Part shown: in pieces, positions 34,769 through 43,500 of the stretch
Position numbering within the stretch: position 1 is the first letter of the stretch
Layout: each line of letters opens with the position of its first letter
Origin: G963556115 sp963675945
GTDB taxonomy: Bacteria > Planctomycetota > SZUA-567
Direction: 5' to 3'
DNA: 64,000 nt
NCBI GenBank assembly: GCA_963675945.1
Contig: OY780932.1
Coordinates: 1,736,001 to 1,800,000, forward strand
Program-made: the position numbers and the translations under genes
The notes under the pieces: generated by a model
Told to the model about the DNA's origin: nothing
The model's input: the letters and a program-made list of their open reading frames with translations, nothing else
The model's database searches: none

Positions 34769-36673
34769 CTATACCTCCACCGCAGCAGGAGCAGGAGTCA
34801 GGCCCAGTGCGCTGAGCTTGTCGGCGATTACCTGCTCCAGAATATCTGCGGCTTTGACGGCATCGGGCTCGACGACGACGCGTCCGCCGGTCAGTTCCAG
34901 CAGATCTGAGGTCAAGACCTTGGTGACGATAGACGAGCCGAGGATCGGCGGACACTGTGCCAGGTGGAGCGTAAGTCCTAGGGCTAGACCGAAGCAGCCG
35001 TCGGCGAGCGCCTGTTCTTCCAGCCATTGTGGCGCTGAGATGACTACCGGGAGCTGCGGAATATCCAGACCCATGGCTTCGGCCAGAGCGCTGACCACTA
35101 CCTCGATACGCCCGATGGCCAGGCAGGGACCGAAGTTCAGTACCGGCGGGATATTGAGCTGCTTACAGACCGCTTGCAGCCCGGGGCCGGCCTTCTCAAT
35201 CGCTGAAGTTGAACAGAAGCCATTATTACAGAGACCACCGGTGGTGCAGCCTGCAGAGAGTACGAGGATGTCGCGCTTGAGCAGTTCTTCAGTGAGCTTG
35301 ACGGTGGTTACGTCATGCCCGCCAGCGGCGAGATTTGAACAGCCGAGGATACCGGCGACGCCTTTGATGGTGCCATTTTTGATCAGATCGATCAGCGGTT
35401 CGAGTGTGCCGCCGAGTACACCCAGGATATTGGTCTCACTGATACCGGTGACGACATCGTCGTAACCGTGAGCCGGGATATCAATATTAACTGCGCTACG
35501 CCTTTTAGAGTATTGTTCGGCGGCTTGAATCGCAACCTGTAACGCCAACTCCTGCTCTTTCCCGAGATCGTCCTTGAGCAGTATGGCGGTGCTCTGCTTG
35601 CAGACATCGTCCAGACATATCAGCTTGATATCCAGTTTTTCCGCGATCGGTTCGATGCCGGACAAGGTGCAATTGAATTCACTGGCGACCAGATCTATCG
35701 CGCCGGTAGCGAGCAGGCCTTCCTGCGTAAAGTTGTTGCCGGCTTGACCGGAGAAGACACTCTCGCCCCCGGCTGCGGCCGCGCGCGCCTGCATATCCTG
35801 GCCGACACAGGTCAGCCCGATTATACGGATACCTTTGGCTCCTGCCTCAATACCGATCTGCTGCCCTTCTGCAGATTCCAGAAGCTGGATCAGCCCGGCA
35901 AAGACTGAGTGGCTATGGCCGGTGACCCCGATATTGACATACTCTGGATCGACTACCGAGAAGCCGGTACGGGCAATCCTGATCTCTGGAGCGCCCATGA
36001 TGATATCGTTGAGCTTGTTGGTAAGGGTGAGTCCGTACAGCCCGGTGCAGATACCGAGTTTCAGACAGTGTAGCAGTTGATCCACCGGATCGGTGTTCAA
36101 GTTGGTACTGGTCTTGACCAGAGCGTCGAAGACTTCTGATTTGGCGCCGCCGGGCATAATTCCGAGCTTCTCCCAGTTATCTACGCGGGTGCTAGGTGCG
36201 AGTTTAGCGACCAGTTCCATCGGTTTGAAACGGGGATTGTACAGGTCATTCAGAATGCGTTCGGCTACTGCGCCCGCTGTTGTCAGCGTATCTTCTACGT
36301 CAATCTCTAATACTGCGGCGAGTTCGCGCAGTGACTCTTCCGACCGGAGTTTTAAGGGAGAGTTGCCGGACGCGATGGAGAGCAGGCGCTGGGCAGTGGC
36401 TTCAACCACATGCAGGTAGCAGGCTGAACCGGCGGCTACCGAGCGTAGCAGGTTTCGCGCTACAATGCTGTCGGCAGAGGCTCCGCAGACCCCTTTGGGT
36501 GCGTCCGGGGTGATACGGCAGGGGCCGTTGGAGCAGAGGCGGCAACATATGCCTTGTTCGCCGTAGCCACACTTGACCTCTTGATCCTTGAAGCGGTCAA
36601 AGGCGGTATTGAACTCACTCTTCGACTCTAAAAAATTCTGAAAACACTTGTCCGCAGACGCACACTGAACCAT
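34769..36673 (-). CDS. cooS: Anaerobic Ni-Fe carbon monoxide dehydrogenase, catalytic subunit
   Basis: A 634-residue CooS that oxidises CO with water to CO2, two protons and two electrons. The ATG at 36673 lies after AAGGAG. N-terminal cysteines C35, C43, C44, C47, C52 and C63 match the D- and B-cluster ligands. C-cluster ligands are all present: GHSHS (His), GLTCVGQ, SEFNCTLSG, LGCSN, SAGCTTG and FGPCLAIGR. No acetyl-CoA synthase, hydrogenase or CooC/CooJ maturation gene is in the window, so CO oxidation is coupled here to the CooF-like protein and the flavin reductase rather than to carbon fixation. Nickel insertion must rely on genes elsewhere. Confidence 0.95.
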   Translation of the reverse strand: MVQCASADKCFQNFLESKSEFNTAFDRFKDQEVKCGYGEQGICCRLCSNGPCRITPDAPKGVCGASADSIVARNLLRSVAAGSACYLHVVEATAQRLLSIASGNSPLKLRSEESLRELAAVLEIDVEDTLTTAGAVAERILNDLYNPRFKPMELVAKLAPSTRVDNWEKLGIMPGGAKSEVFDALVKTSTNLNTDPVDQLLHCLKLGICTGLYGLTLTNKLNDIIMGAPEIRIARTGFSVVDPEYVNIGVTGHSHSVFAGLIQLLESAEGQQIGIEAGAKGIRIIGLTCVGQDMQARAAAAGGESVFSGQAGNNFTQEGLLATGAIDLVASEFNCTLSGIEPIAEKLDIKLICLDDVCKQSTAILLKDDLGKEQELALQVAIQAAEQYSKRRSAVNIDIPAHGYDDVVTGISETNILGVLGGTLEPLIDLIKNGTIKGVAGILGCSNLAAGGHDVTTVKLTEELLKRDILVLSAGCTTGGLCNNGFCSTSAIEKAGPGLQAVCKQLNIPPVLNFGPCLAIGRIEVVVSALAEAMGLDIPQLPVVISAPQWLEEQALADGCFGLALGLTLHLAQCPPILGSSIVTKVLTSDLLELTGGRVVVEPDAVKAADILEQVIADKLSALGLTPAPAAVEV

Positions 36674-36714
36674 TATTCTTCTCCTTTTCCAAAAGCACAT
36701 ATTTCAAAAGCACG

Positions 36715-36737
36715 AATGATATTAAATCCATATCATT
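36715..36737. promoter_or_regulatory. Candidate Rrf2 operator at the cooS promoter
   Basis: A perfect inverted repeat AATGATAT-N7-ATATCATT. Its left half overlaps the -10 box of the cooS promoter. The same motif with the same seven-base spacing lies in the promoter of the adjacent rrf2-type gene at 37180-37202. Confidence 0.75.
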
Positions 36738-36747
36738 TGATTGTAAA
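36719..36747 (-). promoter_or_regulatory. Promoter of the cooS operon
   Basis: On the minus strand TTTACA (36742-36747), a 17-base spacer and TAATAT (36719-36724), about 45 bases before the cooS ATG. It is overlapped by the palindrome at 36715-36737. Confidence 0.7.
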
Positions 36748-36755
36748 AAAAAGAT

Positions 36756-37160
36756 TCATTTCTCAAGCAGTTGATCAAAGCGTATAGCCTTGAGGCTAGC
36801 ATCAATTTTCTGCTGTACTTCATTGAGACGGCAATGAACCGGGCAGATATGGTCTCGCTCGCAGCTGCCTTGCGCAACCAAACAAGAATTTAGCGTATAA
36901 CTGTTAGGGCTGACCGCTTTGAGGACGTCATACAGCGAGAACTGCTCCGGAGGCAGAGCCAGACAGAGGCCACCACCATTACCGCGCTTACTCTCGATAA
37001 AACCTTTCTCGGCCAGCAGACGGATAATACTCCGTAAAAAACTGTAAGGAATATGCATCGTTTCAGCAATTTCAGCTACAGAATGGCGTTCAGACGGTGT
37101 GGCATGCTGCGCCAGGTAGAGCAGGGCGCGTATGGCGTAGTCTACTTCTTTTGAGATCAT
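36756..37160 (-). CDS. Rrf2 family Fe-S transcriptional regulator
   Basis: A 134-residue Rrf2/IscR-type repressor; the ATG at 37160 (MISKEVDYAIRALLYLAQ) follows AGGACA and matches the usual family start. Residues 20-70 form a winged helix (VAEIAETMHIPYSFLRSIIR), then the wing KRGNGGGLCLALPPE. The cysteine loop has C-x6-C-x5-C-x3-C (SCLVAQGSCERDHICPVHC), suited to an Fe-S cluster. It sits directly upstream of cooS on the same strand, and matching palindromes overlap both promoters, so it probably represses itself and the CO dehydrogenase operon in response to redox, iron-sulfur status, NO or CO. Confidence 0.92.
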   Translation of the reverse strand: MISKEVDYAIRALLYLAQHATPSERHSVAEIAETMHIPYSFLRSIIRLLAEKGFIESKRGNGGGLCLALPPEQFSLYDVLKAVSPNSYTLNSCLVAQGSCERDHICPVHCRLNEVQQKIDASLKAIRFDQLLEK

Positions 37161-37179
37161 AGGTGTCCTATCTGATTTA

Positions 37180-37202
37180 AATGATATGATTATTATGTCA
37201 TT
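37180..37202. promoter_or_regulatory. Candidate Rrf2 autoregulatory operator
   Basis: AATGATAT-N7-ATGTCATT, one mismatch from the cooS operator and with identical spacing, overlapping the -10 box of the rrf2 promoter. Confidence 0.72.
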
Positions 37203-37220
37203 CGATATGGGTAATGTCAA
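37192..37220 (-). promoter_or_regulatory. Promoter of the rrf2-type gene
   Basis: On the minus strand a perfect TTGACA (37215-37220), 17-base spacer and CATAAT (37192-37197), some 30 bases before the start codon. The remaining gap to 37603 is AT-rich with no other feature seen. Confidence 0.75.
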
Positions 37221-37603
37221 TATTTTTTTTAAAATAAAAGATAATTTTACGGCATGGGCGGTAATCCTCGGTGTGGGATGTTATTAGAGTTTGCTTTAAA
37301 TCAGGAAATGAATATTACAATGCGGGAGGCATTGCAAACACTGAGCGGCATATGCTAAAAATTTTCCCTAAAAAAAAGTATGAGTTGCCAAAAAAAAATT
37401 ATTAATGTAATATAAAATAGCAAATTAAGGGGATTTATGCTGGATGAGAAAAGGCTTACAGTATTACATTTGATTTGTTGATCTGTCCGCTAACAGTTCA
37501 GTTACATCAGAATTATGCATGAGATAATAACTTAGTGGCGCCTGGTAGTGGGGTTATGAGCTATACTCCGGGTGCAGTATTGTAATTTTTCAGGAAGAAC
37601 GTT

Positions 37604-40540
37604 ATGAATTACCAGCCGTTCAAGATGAAGCTTCATATCAAGATATCACTATTGTTTGCGGTATTGATGCTGATAATCTCATTTACGCTCATCTACTCAA
37701 GTTATCTTCATTTGACCGGGGTTATCCAGAATATAAACCGGATAACCTTTGATAAGATTCTTGAGGATACGGTGGCTAGCCTGAAGTCTGATTTTAGAGC
37801 TATCTCGTCTGAACTGAATATTCTGGTGAATACGGTATTGGCCAACGGTACGGAGTCTGCTTATGCGCAGCGGGTCAGTCTGCTCAAGGCGGCGCTGGAT
37901 AATAACCAAAATATCAAGGCTGCCTTTAGCGGCTACAGTGACGGCAGGGTACTCTTGCTGCGCCGGTTAAGTACCGAGCAGGAGTATGAAACTTTCAATG
38001 CGCCCGCAGCCGCCTGTTATCTGGTTACGTACTCTAAAAGTAAGGTGCTAACGGAGGGCGTGTTGCATGTGTATTACTCCAAGGATTTTACTGAACTTGC
38101 GCGCAAGGAGGATAAAGACTTTTACGTCGATTCTCGTGCCAGAGTCTGGCATAAGGCTGCGTCGCAGACGGATAAGGTTATAATCTCTAAACCCTACCTG
38201 TTTTTATTTACCGGAGATATCGGGGTGACGCTAGCCAGGAAGAATCCCCGTACCGGGCATGTTATCGGGGTGGATTATACCCTTGATTCACTGTTGCAAT
38301 TGGTAAATAAATTCTCTGTCTCCAGCCAGACTCGGACGATACTGATAAATGCTGAGGGGCAGATTCTTACCGGAAATTACGCCGATAAGGTAATATATAA
38401 GAGTCCGCAGGCGGATGAGATAGCAACTACGGAGAATATTGTCGATCCGGTAATCAATGATTACGCCAAGAATCCGTCGCTAAATGATGATTTTGAATTT
38501 ACTTCTAAAGGCGAAGTATGGAAAGGTAAGAAGAAGCGGTTTGTTCTGGTTCCAGGACAAGAACCATTTACGGTTATAACCGTGACTCCGGAATCAAGCC
38601 TGATGGCGGCGGCCGCTGAGTATAAACATAAGTTGATCCTTGCCGGTATTGCCGTAATCACTCTGACGGTGCCGATTGTCTGGGTTGTAGCTCTGGTCAT
38701 TGCTAAGCCGCTTACCTACCTCACGACTCAGCTTGATAAGATTAAGAATTTTGACTTCAAAGCCAAGATTGATATTGAATCATCGGTAGTTGAGATCGAC
38801 AAGCTTATCAATTCGTCGCAGAATATGCTCTCGACCATAAAAAAATTTCAGCGCATCGCCGAGACCATTACCAAAGAACGGGAGTATGACATTCTGCTCA
38901 AGACCGTTCTGAGCGAGACTGCGGCCATCGTGGGAGGGCGGGGAGCGGCGGTATATCTCTTTGATAAAAAGGATGAGTCGCTCTACCTGGCGGCGTTATA
39001 TCTCGACGGCAAGAGCGCAGAGGTCTGTCAGCAGTTATTTGAGAAGGTGCTGCGGCAAGGGGCGATCAAGCGCGAGGTCTTTGAAAAATACCTGAATACG
39101 GAGCAGAGTTATAATAATAATAACGCCGGGGATAACTATTATATTGAGAAGCATATACTGGTCTGGCCCTGGCTGGCGTATGATCAGGATCTCCCGCTCT
39201 CGACGATCAGCCTCAAAGACTCCGAGGGGGAGGGGATCGGCTATATTGTCTTTGCGCATGACAGTAGTGTTGACTTGAAGCAGGATACCAGCCAGCTAAC
39301 CTTTATCAATGCGCTATCAGGGTTTGTCTCGGCGGCGATCGAGAACCAGCTCCTGCTGGAGAAGCGCCAAGAACTCCTGGAGGGGCTAATAATGCTCATC
39401 GCCAATGCAATTGATGCGAAATCGCCGTATACCGGGAATCACTGCCACCGTGTGCCGATAATTACCAAGATGATTATCGAAGAAGCCTGTCGTTCGGAAG
39501 AGCCGGAGTATAAAGGGTATAACCTGAAGAGCAGTGAGTGGGAAGAGATAAGGATTGCTTCCTGGCTGCATGACTGCGGGAAGGTGGTTACCCCGGCGCA
39601 TATCATCGATAAGGCGACCAAACTCGAGTGTAATTATAACCGGATTCATGAGATTCGGATGCGTTTTGAACTCCTGAAGGCGTATGCTGATATTACGTAT
39701 CTGGAAGCCTTGCTCGCCGGTACGGCGCCGGAACAGGCGGCGCAGGAACGCGACGCGCAGAAGCGGCAGCTCGACGCCGATTTTGCCTTTGTGGCGGAGT
39801 GCAACATCGGGCGGGAGTTTGTCTCGGACGCTGCGGTTACGCGCCTACAGCGACTGGCGGAGAAGACCTGGGTCAGGACGCTGGACGATACGCTTGGACT
39901 GGCGGAAGAGGAGCTCAAGCGTCGTAAGTCTGTAGATGATGCAGGTATACTGCCGGTACAGGAGGAACTGCTGAGTGATAAGGCCTGGCATCGTCGCAAG
40001 AAGAAGGAACATGACTTTGAGGCGGATAACCAGTGGGGCTTTACCCTTGAGGAGCCGGAATTGGAGAGTAATGATGGCGAACTGTATAACCTGAGTATCC
40101 GTAAAGGAACGCTTACCCCTGAAGAGCGATATATTGTAAACTCCCACATGATCCATTCGATCAAGATGCTCTCCGCGCTGCCCTTCCCGCGGACGATGAA
40201 GAATATCATCGAGATTGCCGGGAGCCACCATGAGAAGATGGAGGGCGGCGGCTATCCGCGGAATATCAAGGCCAAGGAGTTGCCGCTGGCTGCCCGGGCG
40301 ATGGCGATTGCCGATATCTTTGAGGCGCTTACCGCTTCTGACCGGCCGTATAAGAAGAGTAAGTCATTGAGTGAAGCGCTCGGCATTATGCAGAAGATGG
40401 TGCGGGAGAAGCATATCGACGCAGGGCTGTTCAAGCTCTTTGTACAGTCCGGTAAGGCGGAAGAGTACGCTAGGATGTATCTTCAGCAAGAGCAGATGGA
40501 TGCGGTCGATATTGCCGGGCTTACCCGTGATTTGAGTTGA
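37604..40540 (+). CDS. Membrane Cache-HAMP-GAF-HD-GYP sensor (c-di-GMP phosphodiesterase type)
   Basis: A 978-residue sensor. A transmembrane helix at 13-33, a periplasmic Cache domain (about 40-330), a second helix at 345-368 and a HAMP-like segment, a GAF domain at about 425-590, then an HD-GYP domain: IDAKSPYTGNHCHRV, WLHDCGK (catalytic HD, about 652) and HHEKMEGGGYP (about 874). Between the HD motif and the rest there is an insertion of about 140 residues rich in charged residues, absent from typical HD-GYP proteins. Metal ligands are kept, so hydrolysis of c-di-GMP is likely. AGGAAG precedes the ATG. Confidence 0.92.
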   Translation: MNYQPFKMKLHIKISLLFAVLMLIISFTLIYSSYLHLTGVIQNINRITFDKILEDTVASLKSDFRAISSELNILVNTVLANGTESAYAQRVSLLKAALDNNQNIKAAFSGYSDGRVLLLRRLSTEQEYETFNAPAAACYLVTYSKSKVLTEGVLHVYYSKDFTELARKEDKDFYVDSRARVWHKAASQTDKVIISKPYLFLFTGDIGVTLARKNPRTGHVIGVDYTLDSLLQLVNKFSVSSQTRTILINAEGQILTGNYADKVIYKSPQADEIATTENIVDPVINDYAKNPSLNDDFEFTSKGEVWKGKKKRFVLVPGQEPFTVITVTPESSLMAAAAEYKHKLILAGIAVITLTVPIVWVVALVIAKPLTYLTTQLDKIKNFDFKAKIDIESSVVEIDKLINSSQNMLSTIKKFQRIAETITKEREYDILLKTVLSETAAIVGGRGAAVYLFDKKDESLYLAALYLDGKSAEVCQQLFEKVLRQGAIKREVFEKYLNTEQSYNNNNAGDNYYIEKHILVWPWLAYDQDLPLSTISLKDSEGEGIGYIVFAHDSSVDLKQDTSQLTFINALSGFVSAAIENQLLLEKRQELLEGLIMLIANAIDAKSPYTGNHCHRVPIITKMIIEEACRSEEPEYKGYNLKSSEWEEIRIASWLHDCGKVVTPAHIIDKATKLECNYNRIHEIRMRFELLKAYADITYLEALLAGTAPEQAAQERDAQKRQLDADFAFVAECNIGREFVSDAAVTRLQRLAEKTWVRTLDDTLGLAEEELKRRKSVDDAGILPVQEELLSDKAWHRRKKKEHDFEADNQWGFTLEEPELESNDGELYNLSIRKGTLTPEERYIVNSHMIHSIKMLSALPFPRTMKNIIEIAGSHHEKMEGGGYPRNIKAKELPLAARAMAIADIFEALTASDRPYKKSKSLSEALGIMQKMVREKHIDAGLFKLFVQSGKAEEYARMYLQQEQMDAVDIAGLTRDLS

Positions 40541-40658
40541 CGCCTGTGCCGGGGTGTTGGTACGTTGGGGGGTATAATAGGAATAAGAGTGGGGTATGCC
40601 AGTGGTGGGAGTGGCGTTTATACTGCGTATAGGGGCGTAACCGAGTGGCGGCTGGAGC

Positions 40659-40823
40659 TCAGATCTCGTTAGAGCTATCCTTGCTCTCTTCGACACTGCG
40701 GCGCAGGGCTTTGAGTGAGGCGTCAAGAACTTCGAGTTGCTCAATATCGTTGATCTCGGAAGAGTTGAGCATGAGTTTGATGGTATCGATAGTCTCGATG
40801 GCTTTAAAAATTTTACTAAGCAT
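40659..40823 (-). CDS. Small acidic helical protein
   Basis: A 54-residue all-helical protein; the ATG at 40823 follows AAGG. Its sequence (MLSKIFKAIETIDTIKLMLN, then DIEQLEVLDASLKALRRS) predicts a two-helix hairpin. It lies convergent to the HD-GYP gene. No family is recognised, but the codon pattern and ribosome site make it a plausible gene. Confidence 0.5.
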   Translation of the reverse strand: MLSKIFKAIETIDTIKLMLNSSEINDIEQLEVLDASLKALRRSVEESKDSSNEI

Positions 40824-40933
40824 AAGCTGACCTTGTTTCAATCAAGTTTAAGCAGACTCATAACTAATAGGCATTCATATACTCATTAGAAGTAAGCATA
40901 AGCTGAGAGCTAATTTTTGTAAAGTAAAAAAAA

Positions 40934-41389
40934 TCACTTTTGTATATTGGGTAAGCCTTGCCGGGGTGGCCAGTGCAGTAAAATCTCCATTTCACCCGAA
41001 GCCTTATCTTCGATCCTGGTTATTTCAGCGAAGCTCTGTCTTTTATAGAAATTAACACTACCCGTATTCTTGGCGTAGACGCGTAATTCTATGGTTTCGT
41101 GTCTTTCCTTGATATAATCGAGCAGCAGCTTGCCGATTCCGCAACGTTGCGCCTCGGGGCGGATGAAGAGCGCCGCCAGGTAATTGCCGGTCAGTGAGAT
41201 AAATCCGAAGATTTTTTCGTCCGTTACCGCCAGATAGGTCTCGGAATTGGGCAGATAGGTTTCGGCCATGGCAGGCTTATGCTCCTGCCAGTATGCAGCC
41301 GGGATAAAGCTATGCGCAACAAGCGAGGCCTGGTACCAGATGTCGACGACGGTCGGGATGTCTGCGGGCTGTAATTTACGGATTAGCAT
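40934..41389 (-). CDS. GNAT family N-acetyltransferase
   Basis: A 151-residue GNAT protein. The acetyl-CoA-binding motif A is visible as LAALFIRPEAQRCGIGKLLL (R-x-x-G-x-G/A variant near residue 77), preceded by the IFGFISLTG strand and followed by ELRVYAKNTGSVNFYKRQSF, the motif B helix typical of the YjaB-like subgroup. The substrate is not predictable. It reads in the same direction as the deiminase remnant upstream but 336 bases away. Confidence 0.88.
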   Translation of the reverse strand: MLIRKLQPADIPTVVDIWYQASLVAHSFIPAAYWQEHKPAMAETYLPNSETYLAVTDEKIFGFISLTGNYLAALFIRPEAQRCGIGKLLLDYIKERHETIELRVYAKNTGSVNFYKRQSFAEITRIEDKASGEMEILLHWPPRQGLPNIQK

Positions 41390-41656
41390 TGTATTCTTTC
41401 AGTTCTGCGTAATTCATCAAAAGCAAGTAATAGAGGTTGCCTTAATACAATATAAATGTGTCATGCCGGTGAACGTTAATCCTGGTTGCGTGGTATTACG
41501 CTTGGGATTGCAACTTGTGGGATTTCCTGTAATCTAACTATAGGATTGAGCTGGACGTTTGCAAGAATCAAGCAGGTTATAATTTGAGAATTTTTGAGTA
41601 TTACGGTATTTTGGGGTGGTGGCGTTACAGGGGTAGGCTTTAGTGGGTTGAACAAA

Positions 41657-41681
41657 CAGCCAGCGAAGAGTTCGCTGGCTG
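41657..41681. repeat. Repeat-type hairpin after the deiminase gene
   Basis: A perfect 11-bp stem CAGCCAGCGAA with its complement and a three-base loop, 45 bases after the gene end. It resembles the CAGCCAGCAAC hairpins at 11161 and 16346 but with changed, still-paired stem bases. It is the only structure seen in the gap 41390-41725. Confidence 0.65.
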
Positions 41682-41725
41682 GAGAGCTTGGGCGGTCAGG
41701 AAAGCGGCGGTCGTAGTGAAGAATG

Positions 41726-42592
41726 TTACTCCTCTTTTTCTGCTTCGCGGAGGATGACCTGGGTGGTGCAGTGGGCGGCGCCGTAACCGCTGGTCAGGGC
41801 GCCGAACTCCATCCACTTTGCGTTTACTCCGTGCGCGGCGATAGCGTCCTTATACTCTTGGCTTGCGCCGTCTATCGCCAGAATAGTGTTGGCGCTGGTG
41901 GTGAGGAAGTTGATGCCGTAGAGGTTTTGATCTCTCCGGCTGACCGGGATAACGGTATAACCCAGTTTGCCCAGGTATTCCTGGAAGTCTTTGTCGGAAA
42001 CGGTCTTTATATATTCCCCGTCCTGGAGTTCGTAGACATCGACGGTCGTCTGCATCTCCGGGGCAACCGGCTTACCGGGCTGGTTCAGCCGCATATCGAC
42101 CATGACTGCCAGCTGGGGATTGATAATATTGAAGTACGTGTCCAAGTGCATCTCCTCCTGATCCAGCCAGTGATCCTTGACTACCGCCACTGTGGGGAGG
42201 CCGAAGACCTTATTATCCAGGAGTTGCTTGATACCCTCCGGGTTGGTGCGCAGACCCTGGCCGATCAGCGCGACATCCCCGGCCGAGAAGTAATCCCCGC
42301 CCTCGACCCGCCCGTCGCCGGTTACTTCGTAGACCGGTTCGATACCCAATTTCTTCAGTACAAACTTGAGTACTCGGCTCTCGTTGGCGCGCTGTGGGGA
42401 GTTGAGTTTGTTTACCACGATTCCCTTGGCCGTGGTCAGGAGTTGGTCACGGCAGAAGTAGAGGTTCATCAGTGGTGCTTCGCTGTATTCGGCTGAGAAG
42501 CCGGTTATGTAAGAATAGGTTTTATTCTCTTGCAATAACACTTTGATAACTGTACGATCTTCATAAGTAAGGTGGTGGTATTTCTTTTTCAT
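41726..42592 (-). pseudogene. Arginine deiminase-type protein with N-terminus replaced by IS30 transposase start
   Basis: A 288-residue chimera. Residues 31-288 are the C-terminal two-thirds of a guanidine-modifying enzyme of the arginine deiminase family: Asp49 in LYFCRDQ, EGGD (GRVEGGDYF), the catalytic histidine in MHLDTYFNII and cysteine in GYGAAHCTTQVI are all kept. The first 29 residues (KKKYHHLTYEDRTVIKVLL) instead match the DNA-binding start of IS30 transposases, and the ribosome site AAGGAG is that of the IS. About 130-150 residues of the deiminase, one side of the propeller fold, are missing, so it is probably inactive. Confidence 0.8.
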
Positions 42593-42700
42593 ATGCTCTC
42601 CTTGAGTGATAGAAATAGAAGGTTTTGGCGAACTATATATCGACCACCTTACTATTTTCTATTTTAACTCAAGTGTTGCACTTGGAATTTGAATCCACCA
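42506..42700 (-). mobile_element. Terminal fragment of an IS30-family element
   Basis: On the minus strand: an IS30-type terminal repeat (TGGTGGATTCAAATTCCAAG to CAACACTTG, about 42670-42700), a short leader, AAGGAG and ATG, and the first 29 transposase codons. The element stops there and joins the deiminase in frame. The rest of the IS and its other end are absent, so this is a deletion remnant. Confidence 0.75.
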
Positions 42701-42800
42701 ATTAGAAAAATGCCTTGTAGATGGGAAAAGCTTCTAAGACGCTATACATAGCACTGCTAAAAAAGGGATTTATGATAAGTGCCAGATAAAAGGGGGAAGA

Positions 42801-42899
42801 GTGGGCAATAAAATTGGACGTAGTCTCGATCCATTCCCTGATCTGTGGCAGGATAACCCTTTGGGCAGAAGTTTACGGTCATTTTGGAATGAAGAGTAG
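42801..42899 (+). CDS. Possible 32-residue peptide
   Basis: GTG start with a strong AGGGGGAAGA site; the product MGNKIGRSLDPFPDLWQDNP continues for 12 more residues to a TAG. It lies between the IS30 remnant and the AT-rich island and may be a fragment of a larger lost gene. The rest of the 908-base gap 42593-43500 holds a G10 tract near 42911 and AT-rich sequence with no gene I trust. Confidence 0.3.
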   Translation: MGNKIGRSLDPFPDLWQDNPLGRSLRSFWNEE

Positions 42900-43500
42900 T
42901 TGCTGATTACTGGGGGGGGGGCGTTCGAGGTTGAGAGTGATAGAGTTGAGACTGAGTAGACTACAACCGAGAATGCGCAGGAGCTGTGTTAATTTATATG
43001 AGTTGCACCTTTTGAGCTGGTGTATGGGGGGCTGCGAACGGCTTTTCTGATAAGTCCGGTTCGGGCATGTACTTTTAAATATTCTCCAATTCAGATTTAA
43101 AGTATCTTAAGAAAAAAAGGGTGTCGAACCGTTCTCGAATAAGTGTTGTCAAATGCCCATGTATATAATAGCCGGCATCCAATTTTTGGGTAGTTGGTTT
43201 TTTTTGTACGCTTTTAATACTGGCGGTATTTGTTGTGAGACAAACAAACTGACTAAATTAGGTTGTTATACTGCTAATAGTGATAACTCTTCGTTGTGTT
43301 TTTCTATAGCCAATAGAATTATATGTATTAATAATACTGAAAATTAAAGATCAGTCAAACATAATTACTTTTGTTGTGAATACGATATATTTAAAATATC
43401 TGTTTGTTATTTTCTTCTAGACAAGAATAAAATAAGAAATTATTATTATATGATTCAAATTATGTAATATTTAAGTGTGATTCTTATAAAGGAGAAAATT

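Noticed and set aside
34767..35027. Longer start for the CooF-like protein
   Set aside because: The extension overlaps cooS in another frame and is Arg-rich nonsense; GGAGGT marks the ATG at 34766.
21384..42921. Poly-G tracts near 21385, 22410 and 42911 as phase-variable switches
   Set aside because: All three lie in intergenic sequence not clearly within a promoter or coding start, so no switching role can be argued.
43153..43347. 64-residue frame with a hydrophobic start before the island gene
   Set aside because: No ribosome site, odd Cys/Asn-rich composition and AT-rich setting; likely chance.
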